From NCBI RefSeq assembly GCF_000003815.2, contig NC_049991.1:5570948-5634947 (forward strand): DNA of 64,000 nucleotides, read 5' to 3'. The stretch comes from Branchiostoma floridae (Eukaryota > Chordata > Leptocardii > Amphioxiformes > Branchiostomatidae). Numbering within the stretch: the stretch's first letter is position 1; every line of letters begins with the position of its first letter. The position numbers were made by a program, and so were the translations under genes. Shown one piece after another: positions 20,801-35,800 of this stretch. The notes under the pieces are model-generated. The model was not told the origin of the DNA, searched no databases, and was given only the letters and a program-made list of their open reading frames with translations.

Positions 20801-23800
20801 CTTCTAACATACATGTCCCTTTTTCATCCCAAGAGAAGCATTAATTTAACAATATCAGCCTCATGTGAAATGTTTTATTTCATGTTGTTGATTTTGAGCA
20901 ATTGACATGTACCAATATCAACTATGGGTATGACAGAATAATGTTGCGTCACATGTGCTTGCCAGATTGGGCTAGTGTAATTTGGCTAGATATTGGCCTA
21001 CTAGCCTGACTAAATCGTACTTCTAGTATCCTGTCCTTGTAGGTGAAGTATTGTTACATTGTTTGAGTTAATACTTATTTCTTTATTACTTATACTTTAT
21101 TATATTCGAAAAATCAAAAAGACATATTTCTTTGCTGCATGTAAAAAAGCTCAGAATTGTTATTCAAATTTTGGGCCAGTGAACAATTGTCATTTTTATC
21201 CATCTACAATAACTGTAAATGGTATTATTACTTCTGGTATGTGAAAGCAAACGTTTTGATAGCTTAGTTGAACCACTCCAATGTAAAAGGTAAGTAAAAG
21301 GTTTACTGTGACTTTTGGAAGGTGAAACATGGGAATAGACACTGTCAAAAGTTAACACACAACAACTTCACACAAACAAAAGTACATATTAGAACATCAA
21401 CCAAGTTAAACAGCCATGTTGAAAATTCCCGCGCTTCTTGCATGGTTTAAGCAGTTTTAGTACGCAGTCATGCACCTTGCATCATCATCGCATTGCCGAC
21501 ACCCCCAAAAAAAGAAGCCATTTGCCACACACCATTTTAACTAAACTACATGTATGTGTTTAGGTATTGAAGTTATTGTATGGATGAAAGAAACTTCTAT
21601 TCACACTTCCGATAAACTGTAGGCCCTACATGTAGGTACCAATACAGAAAATTTGGGTCCAAGTATGGACTTGACACTGGACCTGATTATACCAGTACAT
21701 TGTTCTTTCCTAATACACGTGTATGTCGAAAAAACTGGTCCACTGAATTTTTCTGGGCCTTCTTTGAGGGGACTGGTCAAAGAAGAAATACCTGTTTCGT
21801 AGGTACAGCAAGGAAAACACTATTTCAAATAAGGATGTCATCCATACAAATAACAGAAATACCCTTCATTTAGGGAACACAATCGGACCATCATGCACCA
21901 CAACATGCCCTTTGAACCCCACCACACGTAAAGGTCAAAAGTCGTGGGTCAACTTACGCAGCATCTTCCATACCATTGCTGGTGAGAAAAAGAAGAGTTC
22001 AGTTGCAGGCTATGAGTATGATGGACAGTGAAGTGTGTAATGAAGGGTTCTGTCATGCTTAGCAGACAAGAAAGATCTCTTTTTGAAGATGAAGTGCTAA
22101 AAATGAAGCATCCTGATTGGTCAGGTATGGACCAATTAGACAACAATATTTCTTCATTACCATAAACAGTTTCAGACATGCCATATCAGCAGTTACAGTA
22201 AGAGGTAGGTGAGATTTTACAGGTTCCACATTTTTTCTTCAAATTTTAAAGTTTCTATGGGTATTCAACAGCCACAAAACTATCAGACACAGATCAGGTG
22301 CAATCATTGTGCAGTTACTTAATTGTAATAAGCAGAATGCTGTCACTGAGATGTATGTGCCAAACCTATTAATTGTGCATGGGACAGAACCATAAAGATC
22401 AAACAAAAAATTCAAATCATATTGTTACAGAAAGTAAAACTTACCAGAAAGTATAAAAGAGCAATAAAATTTGAAATAGATTTAGAATTAGAGACAGAGA
22501 GAGTGATTGTATGACCTTAAAACTAAAAGGGAAAACTGTTAACACCATATATTATGTAAGTTTTGGTATGAGATTTCTTCATGAAAGGTGTAAGAATTAA
22601 CAATAAGCATAACAATAATACAAAAATATTCAAACAAATGAACAAACTTAGCAATATTCCTATTTGTTTCAACAAAATTGAAAACCAAAATTCACACTGC
22701 TTGCATTTAAATACAAACACAAACTCCACTTAATATTGTCATCTAGAAAACAATTTAAGAAGTATTTTTAAAGATATTGAATTCCCCCATGCTTACCCTC
22801 CTTCTTCTCGAGACCAGATGAGATTTGGCGCCAACACCAGAGCAAGATTGCTCGCGCTCATCTTGTTAACTTCCGAGTTGGTCGAGATGGTAGCCAGAAA
22901 TTTTATCAAGTATCTGTGGAAGGAAGCGACAGAGAAAAGAAATATCATATTTACTGCTAGGCCTTTATCATTATTGAGTAGGCTGACTACTCTCTCTTTG
23001 CAGCCATGGGCCAGAATATGAGGAAAGAAATATACATGTTGTATACAACTACAATATATATATGGTAAAATACATGTTGTATCAACCTTCATACAATGCC
23101 AAGTTTAAGCTAACAATATACATAATGGAAGACATATACATCTCTTTTATATGATGTCAAGTTCTTTACTTCAAAACCAGAAGGTACGTAAAATGCTCAC
23201 CTAAAATTGTTGTAGTTTTGCTTGGGCAGTCTGTCGCACACACTCCACAGTGCCTGTAACTTAACCTGTGGGTCTTGAGTACTGCAAACAGGCACATGAA
23301 AAAATTTTAAAGGACATCTAATCAACATTTCAATCTCTGAAAATGTAACTTTATGTTCTGCAATGTATACAAGTGTAGCTGTATGAAATTGGAAGACAAT
23401 TTTGTCTGTTTGTCCAAGGAGCTTTTATCAGGAGGAGAGAGTATGAAGTTACCCGCCCGCTGTGCGGCTTTGTTTGGCCCGTTAAATCCCGCAGCGCCGG
23501 CTTTGTTTACTGCCCTGCGCGGCGCCCGTCTGATCTGATGTTCGTAGCGCCGGTTGGCACGGTTTCTATGCTAATGAGCCACGCCATTACGTCATAGCCC
23601 TCGAGCCAGCCCGAAGCCCGATTGGCAAGAGGCGAAGTGGGTCAGGTTTCCGACGATTCCCTTATTTGGAAAACTCGGCAGGCATGTGACTACGTCATCT
23701 TGCGGTAGAGCGCACAATGGCGGACAGTTTGATATGTTTCTCTTCGCCGTACAACAAACATGGGCCAGTTTAGGCCTATTTTCGCGGATCGAGGTCTGTT

Positions 23801-26800
23801 TTCTTGCGATAGAATTATGAATTTTCACATGTATTTTCAGATGGCTACTAAAAAAATATGACGTTTTTCTTCATTTAGCTGATATTTTTTCGTAACTGTT
23901 GATGATGTGCTCGGTAAAATGGCGTGTTCACTGTTGGTCGAACCTTGCTCATTTTTGTCGAACCACCCGTGTTTTTAGAGGATACATCGGGCCTGGAATA
24001 AGGTGAAGGTAAGGCGGGAGAGCATAGTTTTCATGGTTTTCGTTACGATCGGGTTTTCGTATATAATGTCTTGAGTTCTCCAGGCATAATTTTGAACTTT
24101 GTATTTGTATCGATTTATGAAATATATCTGTTGCATACTTAAAAAAAACTTGGTTCCTGTGATCATTGAGTCAGGTTTTTCACAGTCATCATTAATTGTA
24201 GGAATATTACCAGTTTTTTTCGTAGACTTTGCCTCAGACAATTTTGCCTTTAGGCTTAGCCCGTACCCGAGCGGCGGCGCTGTCCGGTCGCCGTATGGCT
24301 TTGAAATTTCACCCTCAGTCAGAGAGAATATTGCCGCCGCTGTATGTATTCCGAAGTTACTCTTCTGTTCAACATCGTCGACAAAATCGCAAAAATCAGA
24401 TCGCTACACACAATGTTTGTATCCCCAGGCCGCCCCACCATGAATGACCACAAAACAAAGGGAAAACAAAAGCTTGCGTGGGTGAAATGTATGTAGATGC
24501 GGGTTTTTGACACGTGGGTGTTAATCAAATTTTGTCGCCCGCTACGAACATAGCTGAATGGAAAAAAATTCTTGCTCTCTCCTCCTGATAAAAGCTCCTT
24601 GGTTTGTCTAAAACTTGATTTTGAACTTTGATATTTGACTACTGACCTTCCTGCTTCCATCCAGTCCTGGAATAAGTCGAAGGTCATCAACGGCTCAGGG
24701 AGCTCTCTCAAGTACAACTTTAATGCACCTGACAAAAACAGATACACCAGTTATATGCCAGTGGACTTTTGACAGTACACATGCACCACCTATCAATTCT
24801 GAATGGAACTGCAAGACATTCTGGTATGCTAAACTACATCACACCTTTAAAGATGTCTGACTTTTTATTATCAGTTAGCCCTGAACTTGACAGATCATGC
24901 TGAGCTTAACAAAACATCTATCTTCAGAGTGTTGCATCAACGTAAGTGTTGCGAGGCAACTAATAATGCTAGTTCACCATTATCCGTGAGGTAACCTATA
25001 TCCGTTCTACTTACAACAGGGAATTTAGGGATATCAAGTCGATGGACAGTGGTTTTAAATTGCATTTTTGTTAGGTACTGCAGTTTGAAACCACTGTCCA
25101 TTGACTTAATATCCCTAAATACCCTAGTCTTGAATACAGCGGATAAAGGTTACCCCGCGAATAAAGGAGAACTAGCGTTATATACTGTACATTTATGAGG
25201 GTCTGCATGGGGGGTTTTGGTAATGCTTAACGGTGAATTCAGGAGGCCCGGTAACGTTTAACGGTAAATTCAGGAGGCCTGGTAACGCTTAACGGTAAAT
25301 TCAGAATAAGTTACAAAGCATACCAGTAACATTGACGTGCATTCCTAATCATACAACGCTAGAGTAGTTATATCAATGGGTGAAAATACATTGTGAGAAG
25401 CAGAAGGTGCCCAGAACCCGGAGGAATGACAGGGACAATGTCCATGACATCTCTAAATTGATGGAGGCAGAATTCCCGGCCCGACACAGAGACGGCGGCA
25501 GCTAATTTCTTATGGCGGGATTGAACTATCGTTTCAGCACATGGAGCGCCGAAGGCGCGACGCATTCCAGGGGGATCTGGAGGATGCTCCCCCGGAAAAA
25601 AAAAATTTAAAATCAAGACTCTCTTAAATGCTATTTCCTGCATTTTTGGCAAATTTTGTCGACCGACTAAGGCCACACCAATTTAATTTCTTGGTTCACG
25701 GATTTTTTCATAAAAAATATGGAGCGAAAGGGCGAAATAAAAATAAAAATAAAAATTGTAAAATGGTTGGGGTAAAGGTAACGGCTAATCCAAAACATAA
25801 AGAAAAAAAAGTTTTCAGCTTGAAAAAAGTACAAAAACACTATTTTTGTACAGTAACAGCACCTGTACCCACACTTTAAGCTTATAATATAAAGGCCAAT
25901 TTGCTACACCAGAAAGTTCGTGAATGGTTTCATTAATGGTGAAAATTTGCTGAGTGGTAATTTTTATTTTTATTTTTTTTCCCAAAAAATAGGAGCGAGC
26001 GAATCCGTGAACCAAGAAATTAAATCGGTGTGGCCTAAGCCAAAAAAAGTAGGTTGATTTTGACATTTTCATAAAGTTACACATGATTATACTCGTAGCT
26101 TTGCCCTCCACCCCCAGAGCCCCGACATATTTTTACCATTGCTCGGAAGCACGCGACGTTGCAATATAAGTCCGGGAAATTTTTAAAATCTGGACCGTCT
26201 GAAACGCCATTTACTGCATTTTGAAGGACAGATTTTGCCGTAAGACGAAGCTAAATCAAATGACATTTTAATAGAGAGAAAAATTTTTTGTGCGATAACC
26301 CACGCCCCTAACATATTTTCGCCATGTCGTCGTTAGCGCCAAAGGCGCAAGCCGTCGCAAGGGAGGTCCGGAGAAACCTCATTTTCTGCATCCTAGGAGA
26401 ACTTTTTGCCCGAAGCTAAGCTATGTTTGACACTGAAATCTGTGATAAAGTTTTGAGGGCGATAAAGTTTTGAGGACGACGCTTTCGCAACATATTTTAC
26501 CATGTTCAGACCCGAAGGCCGGGAGGCTCGGAGAAATTTTGAACTCTGGACCCTTTGAAACGCCATTTCCTGCATTTTCAGGGGTTCTATCTGGCATTTG
26601 ACTTCGTGTGTATAGTATAACGGGTTACGAAGAATTTCTTGGTAACGCTTAACGGTGAATTCGGGATAACAAATAACGATTAACGTTGAATTAAAACGAC
26701 CAATAACGCTTAACGAAGAATATACCGATAACGATTAACGTTGAATTAGAGCGGGTCGGTAACGATTAACGGTGAATTAAAATGGCTCGTAACGCTTAAC

Positions 26801-29800
26801 GGAAAAAGGCATGCAGACCCTCATTTATGCTAAAAAGGTAGCGTGACTTCCACAATATTCTATCACGTTCCCTTACCAGATATTGAGTGGACATCCTGTA
26901 CATACTCTTCTAGGTCCGCTAGCCCAGTAATGATTCCCGAATCTAAAGCAGCCTAACAAACAACAACAACATTTGGGTCATTCTTCCAACAACAACAACA
27001 ACAACAATAACAACAACAACAACAACACAAATACAACGAAAAATTCAGCCATCTTAATGTTCTTTTACATTTGTCTATTTCCTACATTAAATTTAAGTCT
27101 GACATTATCTCACTTACCTTCAATTTCTTTGTTTTGGAGGAACTACCTGCTACTCTAAACAACCCCTATGGAAAAAAATTAAACAAATGATGAGAAGGTT
27201 AGATTTGAGTTTGGTTGATGGCTAGAAATTGTCTGCTTTCAAATGAATCTCAAGTCTGTGACTGTTATTCTAGAAATATTCTAGATCAAAATGAATCAAA
27301 AACAGATGTAATGGAATGTTTCAAGAGGTCTTGACATGTATATTGCATGCATAGCTGACAACAAAACCATTCATATCCACTGTTATTGTAATTGGTTTGT
27401 CAAGGATATGAAGAATTTTGTTATCAACTGTATATGTAGATGTATGAACACTTGACAACTATACAACTTACTTCTTCTTCCATTCCCCATTCCAACAGAG
27501 CTAAGGCGCAGGCTTCCAGAGGCAGGGCGATGTCTCTCTCTGTAATCTTCAGGTGTTCCTCTAATGACAGGCCATATACTGGCTTCATCATAGCTTGTTC
27601 TATGGAAAAAATACAAAGAGTGTTAAGTTTTCACAGTACACTGGCACCACCTATCATCTCTGAATAGAACTGCAGGATGTATCATCAGACACTCACAGGT
27701 GGCTGGGATAGGGGTATTGAGTATCTGGGACATAAAAACAGGTACCGGTACTATAACATATGCTTGGAAAAACCTATCAATCACTGTCCTAGCAGAAATT
27801 TTCTTCTTGACAAAAGGCCATAACACACTTTATTGTGGTAGCTTTGCAGCAAGGAAACAGGAAGAGTAATGATATTATTTACCTAGTTGTCCCTTCATGG
27901 CTGGTAGTACCTTCTCCAAACTGGAAATGGCCGCCCTGTGGAATCTGATCTGAGCTTCAACCAACTGTGGAGGAATCAAAAACGCAATTATTATGTTTAG
28001 AAAATTAACCCTCTCCCTCCAAAGTCTTTCTTGGGACAGCAAACTTTGGCCAACGACTCTTAATTATCGTATCAACTGTCAACTGGTGTAGATGATTTTT
28101 ACAGTCTAGAAGGCAACTTTGGTAACCATAGTCTGGAGAAGGTTGGGAGCATATGGTCAGCTATATATTTGTGATAGGGGCTTAACTCGAAACCTTGGTC
28201 TGGAGAAGGTTGGTAGACAGGTTTAGCTACCGGGTATGTGTAATAGGGGCTTGAGGATGAGTATACTTACACTGATAAGGTTATGTGCATATTCCTGCTC
28301 CTTTGACACAAACTGGTACATGTCGGTGGCCAGGGCATCCTGAAAAACAAGAGGACATGGTCACAAGACTGTTTATTACACTTGAAATCTCTACTTTTAA
28401 AAGCACTGTGTTGGCAAATCTACATTTCAACCTTTTACGAAGTTTCCAGTTTTATCAGTAGCACAATGTCACAATATGAACTGTGCATATATTACTTTTT
28501 TGCAAGTCATTTGATCATCATTACAAATCCAATCAATAACAACCAAAATCTTGCACTAAATTCTAGACACACCGATTCCAAATTTTCATGTTTTTCTAAA
28601 TTCATAGTGGTCAGTACGCTTTTTGTAAAATTTAAGGTACTTTTCACAGCCATCTGATTGTACATAACTTATAATAAATCATGACATTTAACTGATATCA
28701 AGATGTCAATGGTTTATTGAGCTTTTAAAATGATACAGCTTTGCACTACTTACAGGGGTTTTGAATCGCACTGACAACTACCTTTTTAAATTAGCAGTTT
28801 GAAATGTCTGTAAAACTCACCCGACACAGGTTCATCCGACTCTGTGCATCGTCCATCTCATCTTTCAGGGACTCTGCCTTGGCCATGGCTGCCGCCTGGT
28901 TCCCTCCAGTGTTAGAACTTCTGATAGCTGAGTGGTATCTGCTTCTGGCTGAGTCCATGTCCAGTACTAGCTTAGCTAACCTCTTTCTCTGGGTCTGGAT
29001 GGCAGGGATGTCCACCTGTAAGGGGGAGGGGGGCATGTTTAACTGATTGTTTTACTCATACTTCAGGGCTCGAAATTCATTTTTTTGATTAGGTGCACTG
29101 GTGCACCCAGCTAAAAAAATTGGGTGCACCAAAACATTTTTGGGTGCACCACTTAAATTTCAGTAGAATGTCAGAAAAACCTAATAACAAAACTTTAATT
29201 CTTAAACAAGTACCATGACATTTTTATTATTTTTTTTACCCTTAGATGTCAAGAATATGATGCATACTAGGCTAAGAATACTTTCAAAATTGATATCTTA
29301 ACATAGTATTACATAAACTCAAGAACATTTGGGTGCACCCTGTGCATCCACAGAAAATAATTGGGTGCACAGCTTCAATTTTGGGTGCACCTGGGTGCAC
29401 ATGCACCCAGTATTTCGAGCCCTGTACTTAGATACCTAGAATTTTTCTGTGAATTTCTTGTTGCACCCAGTATTTCGAGCCCTGTACTTAGATGATATAC
29501 CTAGAATTTTTCTGTGAATTTCTTGTTTTCTTGAGTATTGTGAATTTCTTACTGATTCTATTCAATACATTATTCCACTGGCTCCCATAAGGCACTGGGT
29601 ACCATCCAGGGAGTAGTTCGCTTCTGTGTTTGAGCAGAAATTGCTTCTGCTACTTCTCTGGAGAATCGCATATTCAAACATTTTGGTGATGACGTCAGTT
29701 AAAGGGGCATTCCACTCCAGAAGGGAGTGTTATTTTCCAATAGATAATGTATCAATTAATACATGATCAGCCGACCTTTGGTGGGATTCCACTTGTCGCA

Positions 29801-32800
29801 AATTACGCAACGTGTGTGTGTAAAACAATATGACACTCACTAAACCCATGCAGACCCTACCCATGTATTCCCTATACGTGTAGACACTTCCTTTATCGTG
29901 AATATTTCTGACATAAAATGAGGGGCGCTTAGCAAACCAAGAAGGTCAATTGTTCACAAGAAATCAAAGAACACATATCTAGACTTGTTTTTCTTAGCGC
30001 CCCTGAAATTAGCTTTGTATCCTAACTTAATTCAGGCGTTGTCAGGCACATTGTATTTAGCCATAGGCTGAGATTGATTGATTTAATTAGAGGGTACTTG
30101 GGGAGTTTTGTAGAAGACTGAATGCTTTTTTGGTGCTAATGGGTACTCTATCGTATAATGTTACGTAGCATACATTTCTCATCTCCTACAATTAATATCT
30201 ATCGGAAAATAACAGTCCCGTCTGGAGTGGAATGCCCCTTTAATGTGCGAATCAAAATAATGGGTTCTTGAGCACTCTTTCGAACAGGCGTTCCAACATC
30301 TGTTTGATTACAGTCAACAGACAGAAACCAAGACAAGCAAATAGCACACCAAAAACATTTTTGCAGAGGTAACAAATCAGAACATGTATGAAGATTCTTT
30401 TAGAAATCTAATTATGAAGAAGACAGTAGGCATGACCCCTTACCTCCTGCAGATTTGTGAGTGGTGTCATGACTGTTTTCTCTACTTCCATCTCGTAGTT
30501 GGTGAGGTCCTTAGCCAGGTTTCCCTGTCCTTCCCCACACAACTGGAACAATGTCCTACACACACATAGATATAGGGAAGCAAGCTGTAGTTAGATGGCA
30601 GAAATGTCTTTACTGGTGCAACCATAATAGGGGGGGTCAAACTGCTCCAGTACATGTCAGTAATGCATGCAGGGCCTGTCCTTCTGTCCTGGGACAAAAC
30701 TTTTCTTGATGAGATGGAGAAAAATCTCACCCCATCCATCCACCCAATGACTCGAAAAGCTGTTAAAAATGTTCTTTCATTGGCTTAAGATGACATATTT
30801 AAGCTTTTAACCAGGAAAATCAACAACATTGGCTCACAACCTGTACTGTGAATAGGACAGAAAAAAGTATTAACTTGGAGACAGCTCCGAATGTATATAA
30901 TCCTTTGGGAAAGCGGTGGGAAAAGGGTATTTATCTCAATAATCAAATTATTGATGCATCAAGACTAAAATTTGACACAAAAGTTCTACTGGTACATGTA
31001 CAATATATAAAAAGACCTACATACCCCAATAGTGTCTCATCCCCCATGAGGGAAGAAGACTCCAACATGCTCTGTGAAAGGGCTGACTGTGGAAGCTTTT
31101 TCTGTAAGGTAAGAATACAGTCTATTAGAGTCTTAGACATATAAACGTATTTATGTTATACCTGGGACATGATAACCTTTGATACGGGTGCATAGGAAAA
31201 AATACAACACGATGCATTCCATATTAGTTACCCACGGTCCCAGCCCTCCCACAAGTTGGATCAGTATTTTGGGCAATCCTAGTCATGGTCAAGTTTGCTT
31301 GTACGTCGTCGTATTCTATGATGCATTTATGTATAACCTAGAACTTCTCAATGTCCTGTAGTAACCTTGAATATCTTAACTAACTAAAACACTACTATAT
31401 GTACAAGTGAACACATCATACACAAAATGTAATTGAAATCAACACTTCAAACATACACACAAAAGGAATAAGAACACACAAAAAAAAGAACTACGAACTG
31501 TACTTAATACTTTTACAGTCTTTGGTACCTTTCTGAAATGCTGTCCCATAGAAAGAGTACAGTTTAAGGAGTTCATGGTAAGAAACCTAGGAAGAAGGTT
31601 GGAGAACACAGAAGAAGGTGCAAGAAAATAGCCACAAAGACACAAGAAAACAAGCAGAAATCTTTTGAATCACAATATTGAAAATGAAACTAAGACAGAA
31701 TCGAAAGTAGGAAAACTGACAATTTATATAAAAATGTAGATAATTATATGCTAATGAAGGACTTCCAGGCAAGAAGATTCACAAGATAAGGCAACAGATT
31801 TTGTGAACTATCAGACTTTTCAGGTAGTATCCACACCCTTTTGTAAGTGACTCTTGGAAACATCCAATAACTTTCCTCACTCACTGACAAAAGGTAGACG
31901 ATGCTAAATGAAATATCTGACCGTTTACAAAATCAGCATTTTTATATCCAGTTGCTTGAGTTAAACTTGAACATGAATATCTAGTGTAGATATAAATGGC
32001 TTTCATTTATAATATACAAAATTTTAATGATAAAATGGCAGGAAAAGCTAAGAAGAGGGATAGAACTACGTTCTCACCATGCGCTTGTCTAAGTTGTCCC
32101 CCCCACCCTGTTGACATGCTGACAGTTTCTTGGTCACATTGTGGGTGGCGAGCTTCACATTGTCTATCTTCTTCTCAATCTGTGGGAAAAAATGAGAGCA
32201 TGTTATTGTATGAAGCACACGTGTTTAAATGACATACTATCAGTATACAGTTGAATCCGCTTAATGGCACACTCCATTTGCCAACTATTTCGTGCAATTA
32301 TCTGGGTGGTGCAATTATGCGAAGTTAGCTAGCTGGACCGCCCTGGTTTGGGATGAGGAGATTCCGTGCAATTAACAGAAGTGTGCGATAATCCATTGTG
32401 CAATTAACTGGCTTCTACTGTACTAGTAACTGGTATAACAGCCTTTTGACATAACGGGTTTGACACACAGAGAAGGACCCCTACTCTTTTCAATAAGTGT
32501 GGCGGGTTCTTTAACATGCTCGAGGTGTGGCTCTCCAAAATCATGGAACGTTTCGAACCTTCAGGCCCTATCTGAGGTATGTCTTAAACCGAAGCTAGGT
32601 TTTCATTTTCACCTTTTTTTAGCTTTCCCATGGGTACAAGATTATTACCATAGCGGTGTATTCAAACCAAAGACCTCATCTGAATTTGAGGATAAACACC
32701 CTGACGTTATACCACATGTCCCCACAAAATGATACAAAATCAACATAAAATAAGAGGTACACATCAACAGCCAATACTATTCTCAAGTTCTCTTGTTTGT

Positions 32801-35800
32801 CTTTTGTCAAAAGGATGAAAGAAAATAAGAATATGGTTCACAACACAAAGAAACTGAATGCTTGGTAAACTTCCCCTTCCCTGCCACCAAAGAATGAAAA
32901 TAGGAACATAAATCTAAAACTTCACCATTCAACTTGGTACAAGCAGAAGTTCCTAAAGTTCAGCAGGCAAAGGAATTCTTCGTGGCTTTTCTAAGAAAAG
33001 AGTCACGGGCAACCTTCCCTCTATATCAATGTCAGTACATACTATGGATGCAGTCAGCCTACTATAGCAGAAAACATAGAACCACGTTCCAGCTTTTCAA
33101 TTTCAGACCAAGAAGATACCAGAAAAGCATCACAAAATGTCATGTATTTTGAACAAGTATTTTTCACATAATTCAACTTTGTTAATGTTAACAAACCCTT
33201 TTCACCAGACTAGAACTATGTTTCGGTATCAATATATATTCACAATACCATGAAAATCATTTAGGAACAGGTTTCAAAATAGTGCAACATATCATGATCA
33301 GTACTGCATTTGAATAGACTTGCACAGTGTATAACATTTGGACACAGTTTAAAAAAAATGTGCTACTCATACCACTCCTATGAAAACTTATACTATATTA
33401 TAGCACTGGAAGAAGCCATGAAACTATTGTATGGTTGTGGAAATCAGCACCATTTTTTTCTTATTAGAGAGCCTCTCAAAATCATTGAAGACTATGGGTT
33501 CAAAAATTCAGGTACAGGTACATGTACAGGTCTGGTCTCATACATTTAACTTAATTTGAAGTATGCATCCCAACATATGTAACAGTTGCAAAAAGCTAAT
33601 AGTAATATTCTTATTAAAGCATAACATCAGTACAGACATTCCTTTTGAAACCTTAGTTTCACAGCAACCTATAGGTGGACAACCAACCGGGTTTGGTTGC
33701 TTAAACACAGGAAGTCTCTGTCTACTTTGCAGAAACCTGTGTTTACAATACACAAACCGTACAAGCAGCTGGACAATAAAGGTCTGTCTCGAGTAGACTC
33801 TAACATCTCAACTTACAAGTTCTTCAGCCAGGAATTTATCTGGGTAATTTCCAAGGTTTGGAACTCTTTTAAGTTTTACACATTTATAAGGCACTAACAG
33901 CATTGAAATGCCCTATCCATTATATTGTGGACATAAAGGATCTATACAGCTGTCACATATCTGTAAACAGTTAACATAAGCAGAGTTATTTGGCATCAAA
34001 TATTTGTTTCTTATGGACAGTTTGTTTGTCAAACAGGTGTGTCAGGACAGGTGAGACAATCTAGATGACTCAATGCCCACGGCATGTTTTATACTAATAC
34101 AACGACCTTATCCTCACAATTCAGACACAAATTGGTGCACATATCTATACACATATACAGGGCTCGAAATTCATTTTTGGGATTAGGTGCACTGGTGCAC
34201 CCAGCTTTAAAAATTGGGTGCACCAAAATTTTTTTGGGTGCACCACTTAAATTTTAAGTAGAATGTCAGAAAAACCTAATAACAAAACATAGTTACATGC
34301 TATCAAATTCTTAAACAAGTACCATGACAGACATTTTTATTATTTTCCTAACCCTTGGATGTCAAGAATATGATGTATACTTGTACACTTTGATATTTTT
34401 ACATACATAAACCCAAGAAAATATTTGGGTGCACCCTGTACACCCACAGAAAATAATTGGGTGCACAGTTCCAATTTTGGGTGCACCTGGGTGCACATGC
34501 ACCCAGTATTTCGAGCCCTGCATATATCTATAGTGACATACTAAGGTTTCCTCTTAGAAAAAAATGCAGATGGTTTTATATTCTGACACCCATTTCCAAT
34601 TTCTTTCTATTTGAATTTACCATTTTTTAATGTATTGAATCTTCATGACAAAACCCCCACTTCTAAATGGTCAAGCACTAATACTATAGTAATACTTCTA
34701 ATACTGTAAATATCCAAAATTTCTTGGTACTTATATTTTTGCGTTTTTCGTGGTAACATCTCCACTGTGAATTAATTATATCACAAGTATGTCTCCCTTG
34801 AATGACTATACTATAGTGCAACCATCTAGAACTGTTTCAACCAAGAATCTATAACATCACAAATTACATTTACAACCACTTAAAAAACAGATGAATTTAC
34901 AATTGTTTAACCTCCCATACGTATGTGTAATGTTTCACAATTTTATTACCATACAGATTTTAGAATTAGATCCATGCCACATGTCCAGGGATCGAAATAC
35001 TTTTTTTTTGCTACATGCAAAATTGCAAGTTGGCAAAAATTTTATGTGCAATTTGAAAAATTTACATGCAAAATACAATTTTAGTCTATACTGCAATGTT
35101 CTAGCAAGGAGGTCCTTGTATCTAGTGAAGTAGTGAATTCGAAGCTACCGGAGAAAGTTACCGGCAAAAACAAGGAAGGAAAAAGAAAGACGTCCATATG
35201 CTGTTCTGCCTAAGACTTACTTAGACTTAGCAGCTCCCACGTCGTGCGACGCATGAGGCAGTTAGAAGGTAAGAGTAGGGTGTCTAATTCATTATTTTTA
35301 CTATAATAATAGGCCAGGTATTTTCAACATGCAAGATTGCAAGTTCAGAATATTTCTACGTGCAGATCTCTAAAATTATGTGCAAATTATTTCAAACCGT
35401 GATGTCTTTCATACAATTCTAAAACATCAACATGAACTTTGAGGAAATTTGAATAACCCTTCCAAAGTGATTCCCAACAGTCTGGAAGAAATGCTTCAGA
35501 CAGAGACTTTGCAACTTCCCACAAAAACCTGACATTGGACATCATTTATCACGCATACTTCCCATTATCCCACCAAACCGCGTGAAACGACCGCCTCTCG
35601 ATGTCTTTTCTTCACACCCAGAGGTTCCTCGAGATCTACGTCCTTTGGGTCAAAGCTCACGGAGCTTGGCTTTCTCCGCAAGCACCCTTATATACCCCTG
35701 ATCCACATATCCACACAGCTGTTGCTACTTCAGACCACTTCTGGCTCAGGAGTCAAGTAGCTATTACCTGCACTGGCTTTCTTTAAGAAAGGCCTCTCGT

